The notes: generated by a model from the letters alone, not told the origin. Numbered from the stretch's first letter, positions 33,878-45,379 are shown. The stretch: DNA of 64,000 bases from Limonium bicolor (GCA_023374045.1 CM041780.1:167019074-167083073); one strand, 5' to 3'. Numbers and translations: made by a program.

Positions 33878-34680
33878 GGCCCGTCATAAGTCCTATAGCT
33901 AGATGTCAAGAGGTCTAGTTGAGGCCCGTCATAAGTCCTCGTACTTTCAATTGCATTCTAGGCCCGTCATAAGTCCTAGAGCTAGACGCCGAGATCTAGT
34001 TGAGGCCCGTCATTAGTCCTCATGCATAACCCATATACCGATTGTATTCTAGGCCCGTCGTTAGTCCTAGAGCTAGACACCGAGATCTAGTTGAGGCCCG
34101 TCATTAGTCCTCATACATTTCGAAGATGCATTCTAGGCCCGTCATAAGTCCTAGAGCTAGACGCCGAGATCTAGTTGAGGCCCGTCATTAGTCCTCATGC
34201 ATAACCCATATACCGATTGTATTCTAGGCCCGTCGTTAGTCCTAGAGCTAGACACCGAGATCTAGTTGAGGCCCATCATTAGTCCTCATACATTTCGAAG
34301 ATGCATTCTAGGCCCGTCATAAGTCCTAGAGCTAGACACCGAGTTCTAGTTGAGGCCCGTCATTAGTCCTCATGCATAACCCATATACCGATTGTATTCT
34401 AGGCCCGTCATTAGTCCTAGAGCTAGACACCAAGATCTAGTGGAGGCCCGTCATTAGTCCTCATACATTTCAAAGATGCATTCTAGGCCGTCATAAGTCC
34501 TAGAGCTAGACACCGAGATCTAGTTGAGGCCCGTCATTAGTCCTCATGCATAGGTTGATTGATCGTATTCTAGGCCCGTCATTAGTCCTAGAGCTAGACA
34601 CCGAGATCTAGTTGAGGCCCGTCATTAGTCCTCATACCGTCAATCACCGCAATTTGGGGCCCGTCATAAGTCCTCGTGCA
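33878..34680 (+). repeat. Two-level tandem array of GGCCCGTCATAAGTCCT units
   Basis: About nineteen copies of GGCCCGTCATAAGTCCT or GGCCCGTCATTAGTCCT occur at roughly 42-48 base intervals. They alternate between a form followed by AGAGCTAGAC and one followed by CATGCATAACC or CATACATTTCG. Together they build higher-order units of about 174 bases repeated around four times, degenerating at both ends. Confidence 0.88.
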
Positions 34681-34712
34681 CCCGCATTCATAAGAACAGA
34701 TCATAAACCACA

Positions 34713-34810
34713 GTGAGAATTTTTGGCGTCCCGTCAACCTTGATCCACTTCTGCAAGGGTTTGCAGAATTGAATCAAGGGGAGCCATCTGTAGACACCAA
34801 AAATTCTCAC
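34713..34810 (+). other. PPT of the Ogre-like element inside a long hairpin
   Basis: The purine tract AATCAAGGGGAG lies just before the 3' LTR start at 34789. GTGAGAATTTTTGGCGTC (34713-34730) is complementary at 17 of 18 positions to the LTR start GACACCAAAAATTCTCAC (34793-34810). Inside, CCTTGAT (34738-34744) pairs with ATCAAGG (34773-34779), and TTCTGCAA (34749-34756) pairs with TTGCAGAA (34761-34768). The plus-strand primer and U3 border therefore sit in a nested palindrome. Confidence 0.75.
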
Positions 34811-37800
34811 CCCATAAAGCAAATTCTTAGTAACAAATAAAATAAGAGGGGTTGTCGCCTTTCTTTCTCAAAACGTATCAACGTGCATGCCAAAACGAAA
34901 CCATCATTTTATGATAAAATTCTTAAATCATTTTCTCAAAGCATTTCAGAAATAATAACAACGGTTTCCAAAAATGAATTCCCAACAATCATCCGGTTTT
35001 AAATTTTTTGTTTTTTTTTTGTTTTTTTTTTTTTTGTTTTTTTTTTTTTATCTTTTTTTTTTCTTCCCATTTTGTTTCATATTGTTCTGGTTTTATGCTA
35101 TTTTATTACTTGTATATTATATCTTATTTTTCTATCACTCGTACATATCCAATTCGTATTCCACTATTTACGGTATTCACTTGTATTTTCATCACCATTA
35201 TGTTAACACCATCTCATTATTTTATGTGCGTATTATTATGATTAGTATTATTACTGTTTTGTCTATCCCATTTTATTTGTTATTGCTTGCATATATTTAA
35301 TTCATTTTACATTTTTACCACATTTTACATTATGCTTGTCGTCGTCATCCTCGTGCTATATTATTATTTCATGTACATATTATTAGGCTATTCTATTTAC
35401 TTATACCTCATTATGTTTTGAACCCCTTTTTTAGTTATATTCCATAATTTCATGCCAGTAGATTAACCATCCCATTTTATTGTACACTTTCTTTTGAAAT
35501 TATAGCTTTTTTAGAAGGGTTATCTAGTCGAAATTAGGACCCTTGTATTTTTCCTCTCATGTATATATTGAAATCCGACCCTAACTGGTTAAGGTACCCA
35601 CCATGCAACCCATAGACCTCGGGTTCGATTCCTGGCATAGGCAGAAGGCGTTTTCTTTATATATCTCAGCACGCGACATGACTTTCATTTTTCTTTCTCT
35701 GCTACTACATACTGAAATCTGTCACAGCTCAATTGGTAGAACATGCAGGAAAGGAGGGCGAGGTATTGAGTTCGAAACTTGGTAGGAGCACATTTTGTAT
35801 CTCCCTTTATTTTCGCCTGCATTAGCCCCCAAATAAAGCCTTGCCCAAATCGGACCAGACATGTCCAACAACCCATTTCTTTTTATCTCAGACCCACATA
35901 AAGCCCATGTCTACAAGAAAAAAACCCTAATTTGACATCTATTTATCCTCCTATTATAAAAACAACCTTAAAACCCTACAGTCACCCACGTTTTTTGGAT
36001 CCAACAAGCAGCAATCCCCAACATTCTAATTCCTGGTGTCTGTCTGGTTCCCGTTTTCGTTGCTATTCCCGAGTTCAAACTCGAAACAAAAAAACCCATC
36101 GATCCTCCACTTCAATCCACGGTATCTGCCACCACCTTCATCCCCGATTCTCCTTCCCAGAAAACCAGACTTGCCTTCCTCGAATGGTCGTCGACTGCTC
36201 TCGGCCTCACTCTCTTCTACTTCACTGACCGCTTCCTTGTTACCTCTACCTCTCCGATCAAATCAATCTCAAACAACCCCGTCGCCACCACACTCTTACC
36301 CATGTTTGATTCCTGTTGCCATTACCTTCTATCCTCAGCATATTTTTTACGTTTTCGAACTCTGGAACGAAATAAAAGGACAACCAGGAAAGTGGCTCAA
36401 TCTGCTCTTCGTTTTCACAGATCCTTGAATCATCCAGAACGGAATCGTAACTCCAGTTTTCGAAACGGAAAATAAATATGGATTTCTCTTCGTTTTAAAA
36501 CCGTTTTACATGTCATTCTTCAAATCCATCTCACCGGATGAACCCACGAGGTGAGGGTCGAATTATTGGCTTCGTCGGAGATGTATCCGATGCAGAGTGC
36601 TGAGTCTATCCTTCTGTTTTGTCCATCAGTGTTATATCACTTTGCTGCGTATTTAACTCACGAGTGCCTAGTCCAACATGGGTCGCAGAGAGAATTTGTG
36701 TGGAGCAAAAACACCGAGCCTCGATTTGTTTGTTGTCTCAATTTTACACATTATGGATCTTAAGCTCTCTCGTTCGATAGCTTGTATATATACGTGCTGC
36801 TGATGAATCTGGTTATATATTGTGAGAAGCTTGCCATCGGTCTGATGTCTATTTATCTTGAAATCGACCCGACACGGTCTAGTATATACTCTGGGAACAT
36901 TTCATTTCTTTTCTCTGCTGCCTCGTCAATTTTCCGTTATTTCAGGTCTCCAAAAGAATGCTCGGGTAGTCGGGTTGTTTGTGAAACAAGTTGCTCTCAG
37001 CCCTCACCTGAATCTCTGTAGGAATGAACCCTATCAGCGTGCACTGCAGTTTTGAAGGCGCTGTGAACAAACACTGTTTTCCCCAATAATACTGATTCAC
37101 ATCATTCCCAACTTTCTTCTTGCTGCAATGATCTGATTATATGTTTGAATTTGACTCAGTTTTAGTTTTGTCTATGTTGTCGTTCTTTTCATTTTCTTTG
37201 CAGGAGGTTTCTGCTATCTTGGTCCTGGTATTTTCATCTCATCTGAATAATCTATGATGTTGCTTAGTCCAGTTGAGTTTAGGTGCTTTGTTCAATCTGC
37301 TTGATGTTTTTGAATATGCTCTCGGTTTTACTGCTTTGAGATCGTGGATGCTTTTCTTTAGTGCTTTCCACGACAGTCTAGACTTTGCAGCTGATTCGTT
37401 CTTTCAAGATGACTGCTATTTAATTAAATTCTTTAAGCTGTCAAATTGCCGGATTTATATCCGTGTTTGGGTATTACCCAATATACCACATTGTTCGACA
37501 ACCTATTCACCATAAGCCATCCCCAATATGATGCCGTTTGATTGCAGAGTTCTAGCTGCGACTCTGCTTATTCATTTTGTGCCTAATGTGTATATATCTT
37601 ACCATGCTGGCTTTCGTTTCTACCCCCTTACTCATTGAGGCTTGACCCGACTACTATTTGATTGTTCCCGTTGAATTTGCGAGCTGTTTTTTGTTATCTA
37701 CCAGTTTAATCCCCATGTGCGAATAACCAGATTATTTGGATGTAATTGTTCATCCGTTCAATGTCTGATTTTATTTGGGTCGAGACTAGCACTGCTTCTT

Positions 37801-38729
37801 GGTTTCAAGTTTAGGTATAGATGTTAGGTCTCCCTGATGTCACGGGTCTACGATCTGGTTAGACCTTATGGTGGGTTCATGTTGCACATTGTAATTTTTA
37901 TTTTCCTTTTTTCATTCATATTCATCATTTGTTGGCCGTATTTACCACTCACTGCTTTTGTTTATGCCTTGACCGAGGTACTTGTCAAATTGATGAGCTT
38001 GGCTGGTTTGCTTGGCTCGGATTCAACCTTGGATTGGCAAGTTGACCAGAGTTGTGCATTTTGGCTTGGCATCTGCTCCTTGTTGATCCGGTAGTCTTGT
38101 TGATTATTCATGAATGAGATGAGATCAGAAGCCAATCAAGCTTGGAGTTTTTCTACATGCGTATATTTGGTTGAATGATAAACCGGGGGCAGGCCACCCC
38201 GTCGGTTAGTGTCCTGTCTCATATAACCCTTACCGATTACACCATCTCCAGCCTGCTTTCGTGTCCCTTATACAGCGATTGAGTTTGGAATTTGATTTTA
38301 GCACAACTTTTATTCAAGTTTCTTTCGAAATCTATTTCCTTAGTGTTAACATCGGTGTTTAGTTTTATTTCCTTTAAGTTTAGTTCGCAGTCTCTATCAA
38401 CTTTGCTTGCTGTTCGTTATGATCTTCCGCTCTCTCGCACTGCTTCATTGTACATGTGTTATTTTGCCTCTACCACTTTTTTTTTGTGATCTTTTAACCA
38501 CATTTACTATGCCCTAGTTATTAGACTTTAGGGCCCAGCCATTAGGATAATGGGGTCCCCCTGGACTGATAGGTCATTGACCAATCTCGTGGTGGTGACA
38601 CCCCTAAACCCTAAAACACACACCTGAAAACATGTATATATGTATATGTATATAACAAAATCTTCTCTAGGCCATTCGACTCCCAAAATTCAAAATCCCT
38701 TACCAATATTCTAACCCAAACCAGAATTT

Positions 38730-39118
38730 GGCCCATCAAGCCCACTTGGCCCATCAAGCCCACTCGGTCCATCAAGCCCACTCGCCCATCAAGCCCACTC
38801 AGCCCATTAAACCCACTCGGCCCATTAAACCCACTCGGCCCGTTAAACCCACTCGGCCCATCAAGCCCACTTGGCCCATCAAGCCCACTCGGTCCATCAA
38901 GCCCACTCGGCCCATTAAACCCACTCGGCCCATTAAACCCACTCGGCCCGTTAAACCCACTCGGCCCATCAAGCCCACTTGGCCCATCAAGCCCACTCGG
39001 TCCATCAAGCCCACTCGGCCCATCAAGCCCACTCGGCCCATCAAGCCCACTCGGCCCATTAAACCCACTCGGCCCGTTAAACCCACTCGGCCCGTTAGCC
39101 CATTTAGTCCATTAAGCC
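38730..39118 (+). repeat. 18-bp tandem array (CCCACTCGGCCCATYAAR), 3' LTR
   Basis: This is the same 18-bp unit as at 24664-25050, but with a block-duplicated order of variants and without the interruption seen in the 5' copy. It reads open on both strands for the same trivial reason. Confidence 0.9.
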
Positions 39119-40685
39119 CAAACCTTGACCAAGGCCTAATCTGGTCTAACTTTGACTCGGTCCAACTTTGACCAACTTGAACTTTGACCCGCCTGCTTTG
39201 ACCCTGACTGAATGCTGACTTTGACCCATCCAACTTTGACTCTGCTTGTCTTCTAATCCCGGCCCAAATTCAAGTTCAATTCGATTCAACCCAAGCCATT
39301 TCAATTCAACCTCTATTCAATTCAACCCAATGTCAACCCAACTCATTTCAATTCATCTCATCTCAATTCAGTCTAATTCAATCCAATTCAATTCATCTAA
39401 TCCAAACTCAATTTGTAAATCCCATTCAAACTCCAAAATTCTCTTTTCAAATTTCAAACATTCATTTCATTCGAATTCCATAAGTTTTCTCAAATTTTCA
39501 AAGAAACCATTTTGTGGAATTTTAAAGGAAAAACTCTTCTCACATCACAGAAAACTCTTCTCAAAACGCAGAAAGTTCTTCTCACATATACAGAAAGTTT
39601 CCTCCTAAGAACATTTCTCAAAATCAGTGTTTCTTCATCGAGAATTCCGAACAACTTCAAAGATCTTCTAACTCGGTTTTCAAACTCAAAACTAAACCGT
39701 TTTCGGGCTAACACCTTCAAAGTACGTTTTCTTCCTAGTTAGGCATCACTTGTCTCCCTTCCAAAATAAAAATCCGAGGCGGGGCACTGGGGTCATAACC
39801 TCCCTTGTCGCAGTCTAGATTTCTTTAGGCGGGGCCTTAGGGTGACAAACCTCCCCTAATTGCAGCCTAGATTTTTACAAGGCAGGGCGCTAGGGAAGTA
39901 ACGACCTTCCTAGCTGCAGCCGGGATTTTAGAATCGTCTAACTCCCTTCCACTCGATTTCAGTATTTTCGGTTTTTAATGTTTTAAAACCCGGGAGTTAG
40001 AGACGTTATTAGGGTTTGACCGAGAACATCTCATTCATGGTGTTTCTCTCTAAATCCTATATTTCGACATAAATTCATTGCCTCATCTCTCGAGCCTCGA
40101 CACTTACCATTAATTAAGTGTCGTGTTTGAGGGGGTACATAGGGTAATCCCTCGGGATTATCCGCCCTTTTACAACAAAAATGACTTTTCGGTTTTAAAC
40201 TTTTAGAGAGACGATTTTGACAATCATTCCTCCAAACAACTCAACCCATCATCATCTCATTTCAAATCCTGAAATATCCCAAAACCTCAACTCTTTTCGA
40301 ACCTCGAACCCAAAAAACCCAGGATCTCTCCCAAATTCCAATTGCCTCACATACTTAAGTCATCATTCAAACTCCAATTCACCTTAAACTCAAATCATCT
40401 TGCAAATTCTAGCTTCTCTCAAGCTTCCAAAGTCTCATAGGCCCAAGCGCCTCACAGACTCGAACACTTCGATCTCTCCACCATTTTAAGATTCAAACGT
40501 CTCACAGGCCCAAGCGTCTCATAGACTTCGATATCTCTTTTCACCAAACGTCTCACAGACCCGAGCGTCTCACAAACTAGCATCCAAACCCGAAACTTTT
40601 CAAAACTTCGAACCTTTCTAAATCTCGAACACCTCAAGTATCTTCAAGCTCCACAAACATCAAAACTTCCAAAACCCAAAAATTA

Positions 40686-41098
40686 TGAACTACGTAAGGT
40701 CTGATCTCAATAAGGATTTGAGTACGTAGGCAACCCACACAGGGTGCGACCCCACATCAATCAAAATGCCATTTTTCACTCAACCATCTCACCTCCAAAC
40801 AACCCCGTATTGTCTCACAGACCCGAGGGTCTCACAGACTTTGTTATCCCAATGATTCGAATATCTCACAGACCAGAGCATCTCACAGACCTGTGCGTCT
40901 CATAGATCCGAATGTCTCACAGACTTCGACATCTCAAGGTTTCAAACGTCTCATAGACCCGAGCGTCTCACAGACTAAAACATCCCATACTTCAAACATC
41001 CCAGGAGGATTCAAGCATCTCCTAATAAACCTGAACTACGTAAGGTCTGATCTCAACAGGGAGTTGAGTACGTAGGCAGCCCATCTAGGGTGCGACCC
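40686..41098 (+). repeat. TACGTA hairpin motifs, two copies in the 3' LTR
   Basis: Copies at about 40686-40754 and 41034-41098 correspond to 26638 and 26990 in the 5' LTR. The stems CTACGTA/TACGTAG and CTCAA/TTGAG are intact in both. Confidence 0.75.
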
Positions 41099-41905
41099 CA
41101 TTCCAAACAAAAAACCCCTTTTCCCCTCTGAGGTGGCTCTCATATCTCTTAAAACATTCAAACCTTCTTCGGTTCCCACGAGCTTCAAACCATCAGACTC
41201 CAAGTCTTGTCTATTCATTCAGTCCTACTTTCCCAAATCTTCATTCTATACTCATCCAAATTCCCCAATTCCCTCTTCTAGGCGCTGGTTTGGCAGAAAA
41301 GCTCGCCTCATCCACTCTCTCTCTTATCATCCTAATCCTATCCTTGGCTTTTAATTGAATCTCTCTAGAAAGGTTTTGAAAGAAGGTAATCCCGACAATT
41401 GGAGACCGAGATTTTCTCGGGCACCAATCCGAAGTCGTGGTCGTTGCCACTTCTAAGGGGTGTAACCCAGTGTGAACCCACAATAGAATCTCTGATCTGA
41501 CCAGATAAGTCCTTTCCATAAGCAGCAAATTCAGAGTCAATCAACGGTTCTTAGAACCCTTCTCTTCCCTTCCTAGTTCCTTAGGTCAAACTAGGTGGCG
41601 ACTCTAGTCAATTTCTGCCCTTAGGGCATAAGTCCGCGTGGAGCCCATTGAGAGCGGGTGTGGTGCTCACTAGCATTCCCCATAAGCTTTCTGGGAAAGA
41701 CGGACGATGTAGTAGGTATTTGAGGGATGCCAGAATAACGGGTTTTCACCCTCCACAGAATGGCATTTTCTAGGATCTAGGCTAATCAGTCAGACCATAT
41801 TTAGATAGACCCCCCTTATACCGAAAAATCACCCTCCACACTTATGACATTTTTTACAAGTTACTTTATTTGTTACAAATTACACAATGCTTCAAATAAT
41901 TTATA

Positions 41906-42143
41906 CTCCCTCCGTCCTGAATTGACCGTCCTGTTTACTATTTTGACATGTCGTTTGACTTCAATTTTGAACATATAAGATAAATTAATTTTGAGAATTT
42001 AAGTTTTGCATATGATTCCTTACATGATAAACTATATGTTACAAAATTTAGTTTTATAAAATTATTTTATCTTATATGCTTAATATTGAAGTGGAAAAAC
42101 GTGCCATAAAGCAAACAGGACGGTCAATTCAGGACAGAGGGAG
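41906..42143. mobile_element. Stowaway-type MITE, 238 bp
   Basis: The left end CTCCCTCCGTCCTGAATTG and the right end CAATTCAGGACAGAGGGAG are inverted repeats. The full inverted repeat is 31 bp with one mismatch. It is flanked by TA on both sides (41904-41905 and 42144-42145), the target duplication of Tc1/mariner elements. CTCCCTCCGT is the Stowaway signature. It has no coding capacity and lies 65 bp to the right of the Ogre-like element. Confidence 0.93.
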
Positions 42144-42145
42144 TA

Positions 42146-43118
42146 AAAAATAGTACTACTTCTTTAGTCAAATTTTAAAAAAACCACATTAATAATACTA
42201 ATTTACAATATATTATTTCTAATACCACATAGATTAATAAAATTAAAAAAATCAATAATTATACTCACTTGTTGACATATGAATTAAAATATTAAAAAAA
42301 GTATATAGAAATATGAATGTATATAAATTTATTAACATTCAAAATTACAAAAATATTATATATTATTAAAAGTTACAATTTCACTAAATAAATTCACACG
42401 ACATAGTGTGAATTTATCAGAAAATTTGAAAAGCTTGTTTTTTTTACGTGTTTGTATTTGTAAGAATTATAAAATTAAGAAAATAACAATATATTGTTTA
42501 GAAATTACAGGTTTTACTTAAATAACAAAAAATTTATTGGTTATATAAATATTTTTATTTTCTTTGGTTTCTCAAGTTTTTTATTGTAAATTAAATACTC
42601 ATAGTAATATATTGTTTGTGGAATTTTTCTACTTATTTTTACTAACAAATTAAAGTTACGTAGTGTAATATAATAAATTGCAATTGCAATACAAAAACGG
42701 TAAACACACCACATATAACTAACTTAACCAAATATGTTGCATATATGCCACACTGCCAAACAACAGTTTTCAAAACAGCTACAAATATGTCAGCACAAAA
42801 CCTGCCAGTAAATATACTGCAAATATGTCAACGCAAACCTGCTACCAAATATATTACAAATTTACTGTCAAAACAGCCATGACGAACGGTGCCTCATTCC
42901 CTTGAATTACCAATTGCCACGTCTCATTCCATTAACATGAATCCAGCCCTAAACCTAAATGACATTTGACCCGTGCTTAATTAATGATTAATAACAATGA
43001 CCTTCAGCGGCCACCGGATACAGCCGGTAAAAAAAACAAAGGAACAAACCCCATAAGACAGGACAGATACAAAGATGAACAGAAGCAAAGAAAAACATTA
43101 AACATCCAAAAGCGTGCG
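42146..43118. other. AT-rich intergenic sequence upstream of the ZHD gene
   Basis: Strongly AT-rich with homopolymer runs and no frame of interest. From about 42660 to 42860 there are loosely repeated ATATGTCA and AAATATAC/GCAAAT phrases. It contains no recognised transposon beyond the MITE. Confidence 0.6.
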
Positions 43119-43680
43119 TATATAAAGAGAGATTCTTATTGATATGCTACAGAAAGAGATAGGATTGGAGATTGAGATAGGCAGCTCTATCTTTTTACTC
43201 CCACAAAACACACCAAAAATGACCAATTAAACATGTAAGGAAAAAGCAATTGCCTTCTTGCAAGAAGTATATAAAGAAAATTCATCTGTTAGTTGTTACT
43301 TTCATCTCCTTCCTCTTAATTACATTCCTCCCAATCCTCGTCTTCCACTTCCGGCACCATTTTCCTTCCTTTCACCCACCTCCTGATTCACTTGACCCTC
43401 TTTAGCTTGCAGTTCATCGCTCTCTTTCTCTCTCTCGCTCTCCCTATTCATCTACAAAGGAAAAAGCTTTCAACAGTATTCATTCTTCATTTTCTTTGCT
43501 TGGTCTTTATCTTTGTCTTTATCTGTGGATGTTTGCAGAAACCTATCTCTAGCTGCTAATCCCGATAATTAAGAGAAAAGTCGGTTTTATCTTCTCTCTT
43601 TTTTTTTTAAATCTTTTTTTGTTTCCTTCTTTTATCTTTTTAACCGCTATTACATACAGAACAGAGATAGATATCGATCG
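43119..43680 (+). promoter_or_regulatory. Probable promoter and 5' UTR of the ZHD gene
   Basis: Two TATATAAA boxes lie at 43119-43126 and 43268-43275. The second is followed by pyrimidine-rich sequence typical of plant initiation regions (TTCATCTCCTTCCTC) and then a CT microsatellite (43420-43446, CTCTCTTTCTCTCTCTCGC), common in plant 5' UTRs. With initiation near 43300 the 5' UTR would be about 380 bases. The actual start and any 5' UTR intron cannot be fixed here. Confidence 0.5.
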
Positions 43681-44646
43681 ATGATGGAATTCGAAGACCA
43701 AGCCGCGGAAGACCACGAGGAAGAAGAAGAGGAAGAAGAAGCTATTGAGGCAGAAGACGACGACACAGAACTCTTTCCCCCGACACACCCATCAAGCTAC
43801 GACAACGATTCAGTCCCCCGTGTGACTAATTCAGTAATCTCACCAACTCCTCTAGCTCTTAAAATGTCAAATAACCCCGAAACAACGCCACCGCTCCAAC
43901 CGACCCGAAATCACCTCAACCGCAGCCAACTCTCGTCAGCAAGGTACAAAGAGTGCTTGAAGAATCACGCTGTTGGAATCGGTGGACACGCCTTAGACGG
44001 TTGTGGCGAGTTCATGCCTGCTGGTCCAGACGGTTCACTTGACGCTCTCAAGTGCGCTGCTTGTAACTGTCACCGTAACTTCCACCGTAAGGAGTTCACT
44101 GACTCCGCATCGGAAAAAATCACCACCAATCTTTATCCACACCCACATCTTCATCCTCCACCACACATTCACCACCACCCACCGCCACAAGTGTTCCAAT
44201 TCTACCCTTATAACCGCACACCCGGTCCCGGTAGCGGATTCCTTCAACTCCCAGCTCCACCTCAGAGACCGGGTCCACCACCACTTCAGCAAACCCAGCC
44301 ACTGGCTCTTCCTTGTACAACAACAACCTCATCCGGGGATGGTGAGGACATCACAGGAATGGTTTCCCCAGGGTCATCTGGCGGGATGATGATGATGACA
44401 TCGTCGTCAAAGAAGAGGTTCAGGACAAAGTTCACGGCGGAGCAGAAGGAAAGGATGCTAGAATTAGCTGAGAGGATGGGATGGAGACTTCATAAGCAGG
44501 ACGAAGCGATGATCCAGAGATTCTGTGAAGAGAATGGTGTCAAGAGACAAGTGCTTAAAGTCTGGATGCATAACAATAAGAACACCTTAGGAAGTATCAA
44601 CGGTGGTGGTAGTGGCGGTGGAGATGGAGACTCTTCTGGGGTATAA
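43681..44646 (+). CDS. ZHD: Zinc-finger homeodomain (ZF-HD/ZHD) transcription factor
   Basis: An intronless 321-residue protein, as is usual for ZHD genes. After an acidic start (MMEFEDQ, then a run of Glu/Asp to residue 30) comes the ZF-HD dimerisation domain at about 88-139: [20 protein letters not shown], then [26 protein letters not shown], with the expected Cys/His set. A His/Pro-rich linker follows (150-210), then the homeodomain at about 244-303: [20 protein letters not shown], ending [11 protein letters not shown], where the usual homeodomain WF.N is WMHN as in ZHD proteins. The C-terminus is Gly-rich. The family binds ATTA-core DNA as dimers in the nucleus and acts in development and stress responses; many members lack an activation domain. 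The start at 43681 is the first of two adjacent ATGs and gives the full domain set. The exact paralogue is undetermined; the N-terminus recalls the ZHD1-ZHD4 group. Confidence 0.96.
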   Translation: MMEFEDQAAEDHEEEEEEEEAIEAEDDDTELFPPTHPSSYDNDSVPRVTNSVISPTPLALKMSNNPETTPPLQPTRNHLNRSQLSSARYKECLKNHAVGIGGHALDGCGEFMPAGPDGSLDALKCAACNCHRNFHRKEFTDSASEKITTNLYPHPHLHPPPHIHHHPPPQVFQFYPYNRTPGPGSGFLQLPAPPQRPGPPPLQQTQPLALPCTTTTSSGDGEDITGMVSPGSSGGMMMMTSSSKKRFRTKFTAEQKERMLELAERMGWRLHKQDEAMIQRFCEENGVKRQVLKVWMHNNKNTLGSINGGGSGGGDGDSSGV

Positions 44647-45289
44647 AACCCTAACACAACTTGATCCTCATTTCTTTTCTCTTTTTTGTCCCGTCGGCGG
44701 CGGCCGGAAGATGTGTCAAAGATAGAAAGTGGGGAGGGAACGATGTGATTGTGAGTAGTTAGACGGTGTCGTTTTAGCTAACAGGAAGATGAGTGAATAG
44801 GGCTATCTCTTTTGGAATGTAGTGATCATCAGTTTAGCTAGTGATTATAGGGAGAAGAAGAAGGACGTTTATTTTTGAGAGAGAGAGAGAGAGCTCTATT
44901 AACAGGCATGCGGTTTGTGCAGGAGGAGGGAGAGTGCAAATCAATTGTCAATCTCCTTTCCATTTGTATTACTACGAATGTTGTGCAATTAATTAGCTCA
45001 AAGTTGGAGGGGGAGTACTTACCATGAAATAGCATTAACTGCACGAGCTTAGTTTAATTTTCATTAATTACCACATTTAGTGTGAAGAATGTTTGTTAGC
45101 TGTCTTTGAAAGAAACAGACATTCTATCCGGAAGCTCTTGGGAATTCGTTGTTATTTGTGCTATTAAACTTATTTATATGTGTCAATTTCTTTTTGTTGT
45201 AAAACAAATTAGGTTTATTTTCATCCAATAATTTATCAAACCAGACATTATATCTCACTAAAACAAAATAAGCTAAAATATCAACGTTG
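44647..45289 (+). other. ZHD 3' flank with a GA microsatellite
   Basis: The probable 3' UTR follows the stop at 44646. A (GA)n run lies at 44877-44893. No clear polyadenylation signal or further gene was recognised, and the rest is ordinary AT-rich sequence. Confidence 0.5.
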
Positions 45290-45374
45290 AGTATCGTTTC
45301 ACCCGACCTATCCGTTAAAAATGGGTGAAAAGTCGGAAAAAACGGGTGAAACGGGTACGGGTGACTGGTCGGGT
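45290..45374. mobile_element. GGGTGA-rich hAT-like repeat, left piece
   Basis: Clustered TTTCACCCGACC, GGGTGAAACGGGT and ACGGGTGAC motifs occur in both orientations, as in hAT subterminal regions. The sequence is cut by the solo LTR at 45380 and resumes at 49774. Its left terminus could not be placed. Confidence 0.45.
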
Positions 45375-45379
45375 GAACA

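Larger units (their letters stand above)
27782..34788 (+). other. Non-coding interior of the Ogre-like element
   Basis: Seven kilobases hold no readable retrotransposon domain. The content from left to right is PBS, leader-like sequence (27.8-29.0 kb), A/T-rich sequence, an inverted LTR-start plus PPT (30083-30213), C/A-rich text, GAGCCAT-rich repeats (about 32480-33620), a TACGTA hairpin (32746), a 98-bp tandem array, a CCCGTCATAAGTCCT array, and the PPT hairpin. The longest stop-free frames are below 110 codons and low-complexity. Confidence 0.8.
20706..41840 (+). mobile_element. Ogre/Tat-like large non-autonomous LTR retrotransposon (LARD-type), 21.1 kb
   Basis: Two direct repeats of about 7.06 kb start TGTAGACACCAAAAATTC and end CACCCTCCACA. 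They flank a 7.0-kb interior. Directly after the left repeat is a PBS (TGGCGACTCTGCTGGGGA), and directly before the right one a purine-rich AATCAAGGGGAG tract. Flanks are ATTAT (20701-20705) and CTTAT (41841-41845), a 4/5 target duplication. Giant LTRs and this PBS are what I know of the Ogre/Tat lineage (tRNA-Arg primed). No gag, protease, RT, RNase H or integrase motif can be read in any frame of the interior, so the copy depends on a partner. The LTRs are near-identical with only scattered changes, pointing to a fairly recent insertion. Confidence 0.88.
34789..41840 (+). repeat. 3' LTR of the Ogre-like element (7,052 bp)
   Basis: It has the same start and end as 20706-27781 and the same internal order of modules. 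Differences from the 5' copy include a T-rich block at about 35003-35060 replacing CGTCCCTTTTGTCTAG-type sequence, loss of one CTA triplet near 35702, a rewritten block around 36255-36290, and a reorganised 18-bp array (38730-39118). Confidence 0.9.

Noticed and set aside
33878..34680. Regularly spaced direct repeats resembling a CRISPR array
   Set aside because: The host is a plant and the repeats lie inside an LTR retrotransposon. The intervals are themselves repeated in a higher-order pattern, so this is a tandem array.
34974..35300. Hydrophobic ORF (Phe-rich) suggesting a membrane protein
   Set aside because: It is generated by a T-rich block and non-coding LTR sequence. The 5' LTR counterpart lacks the same frame.
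44003..44389. Additional frames within the ZHD gene, both strands
   Set aside because: They are shadows of the ZHD coding sequence, which alone shows conserved domains.
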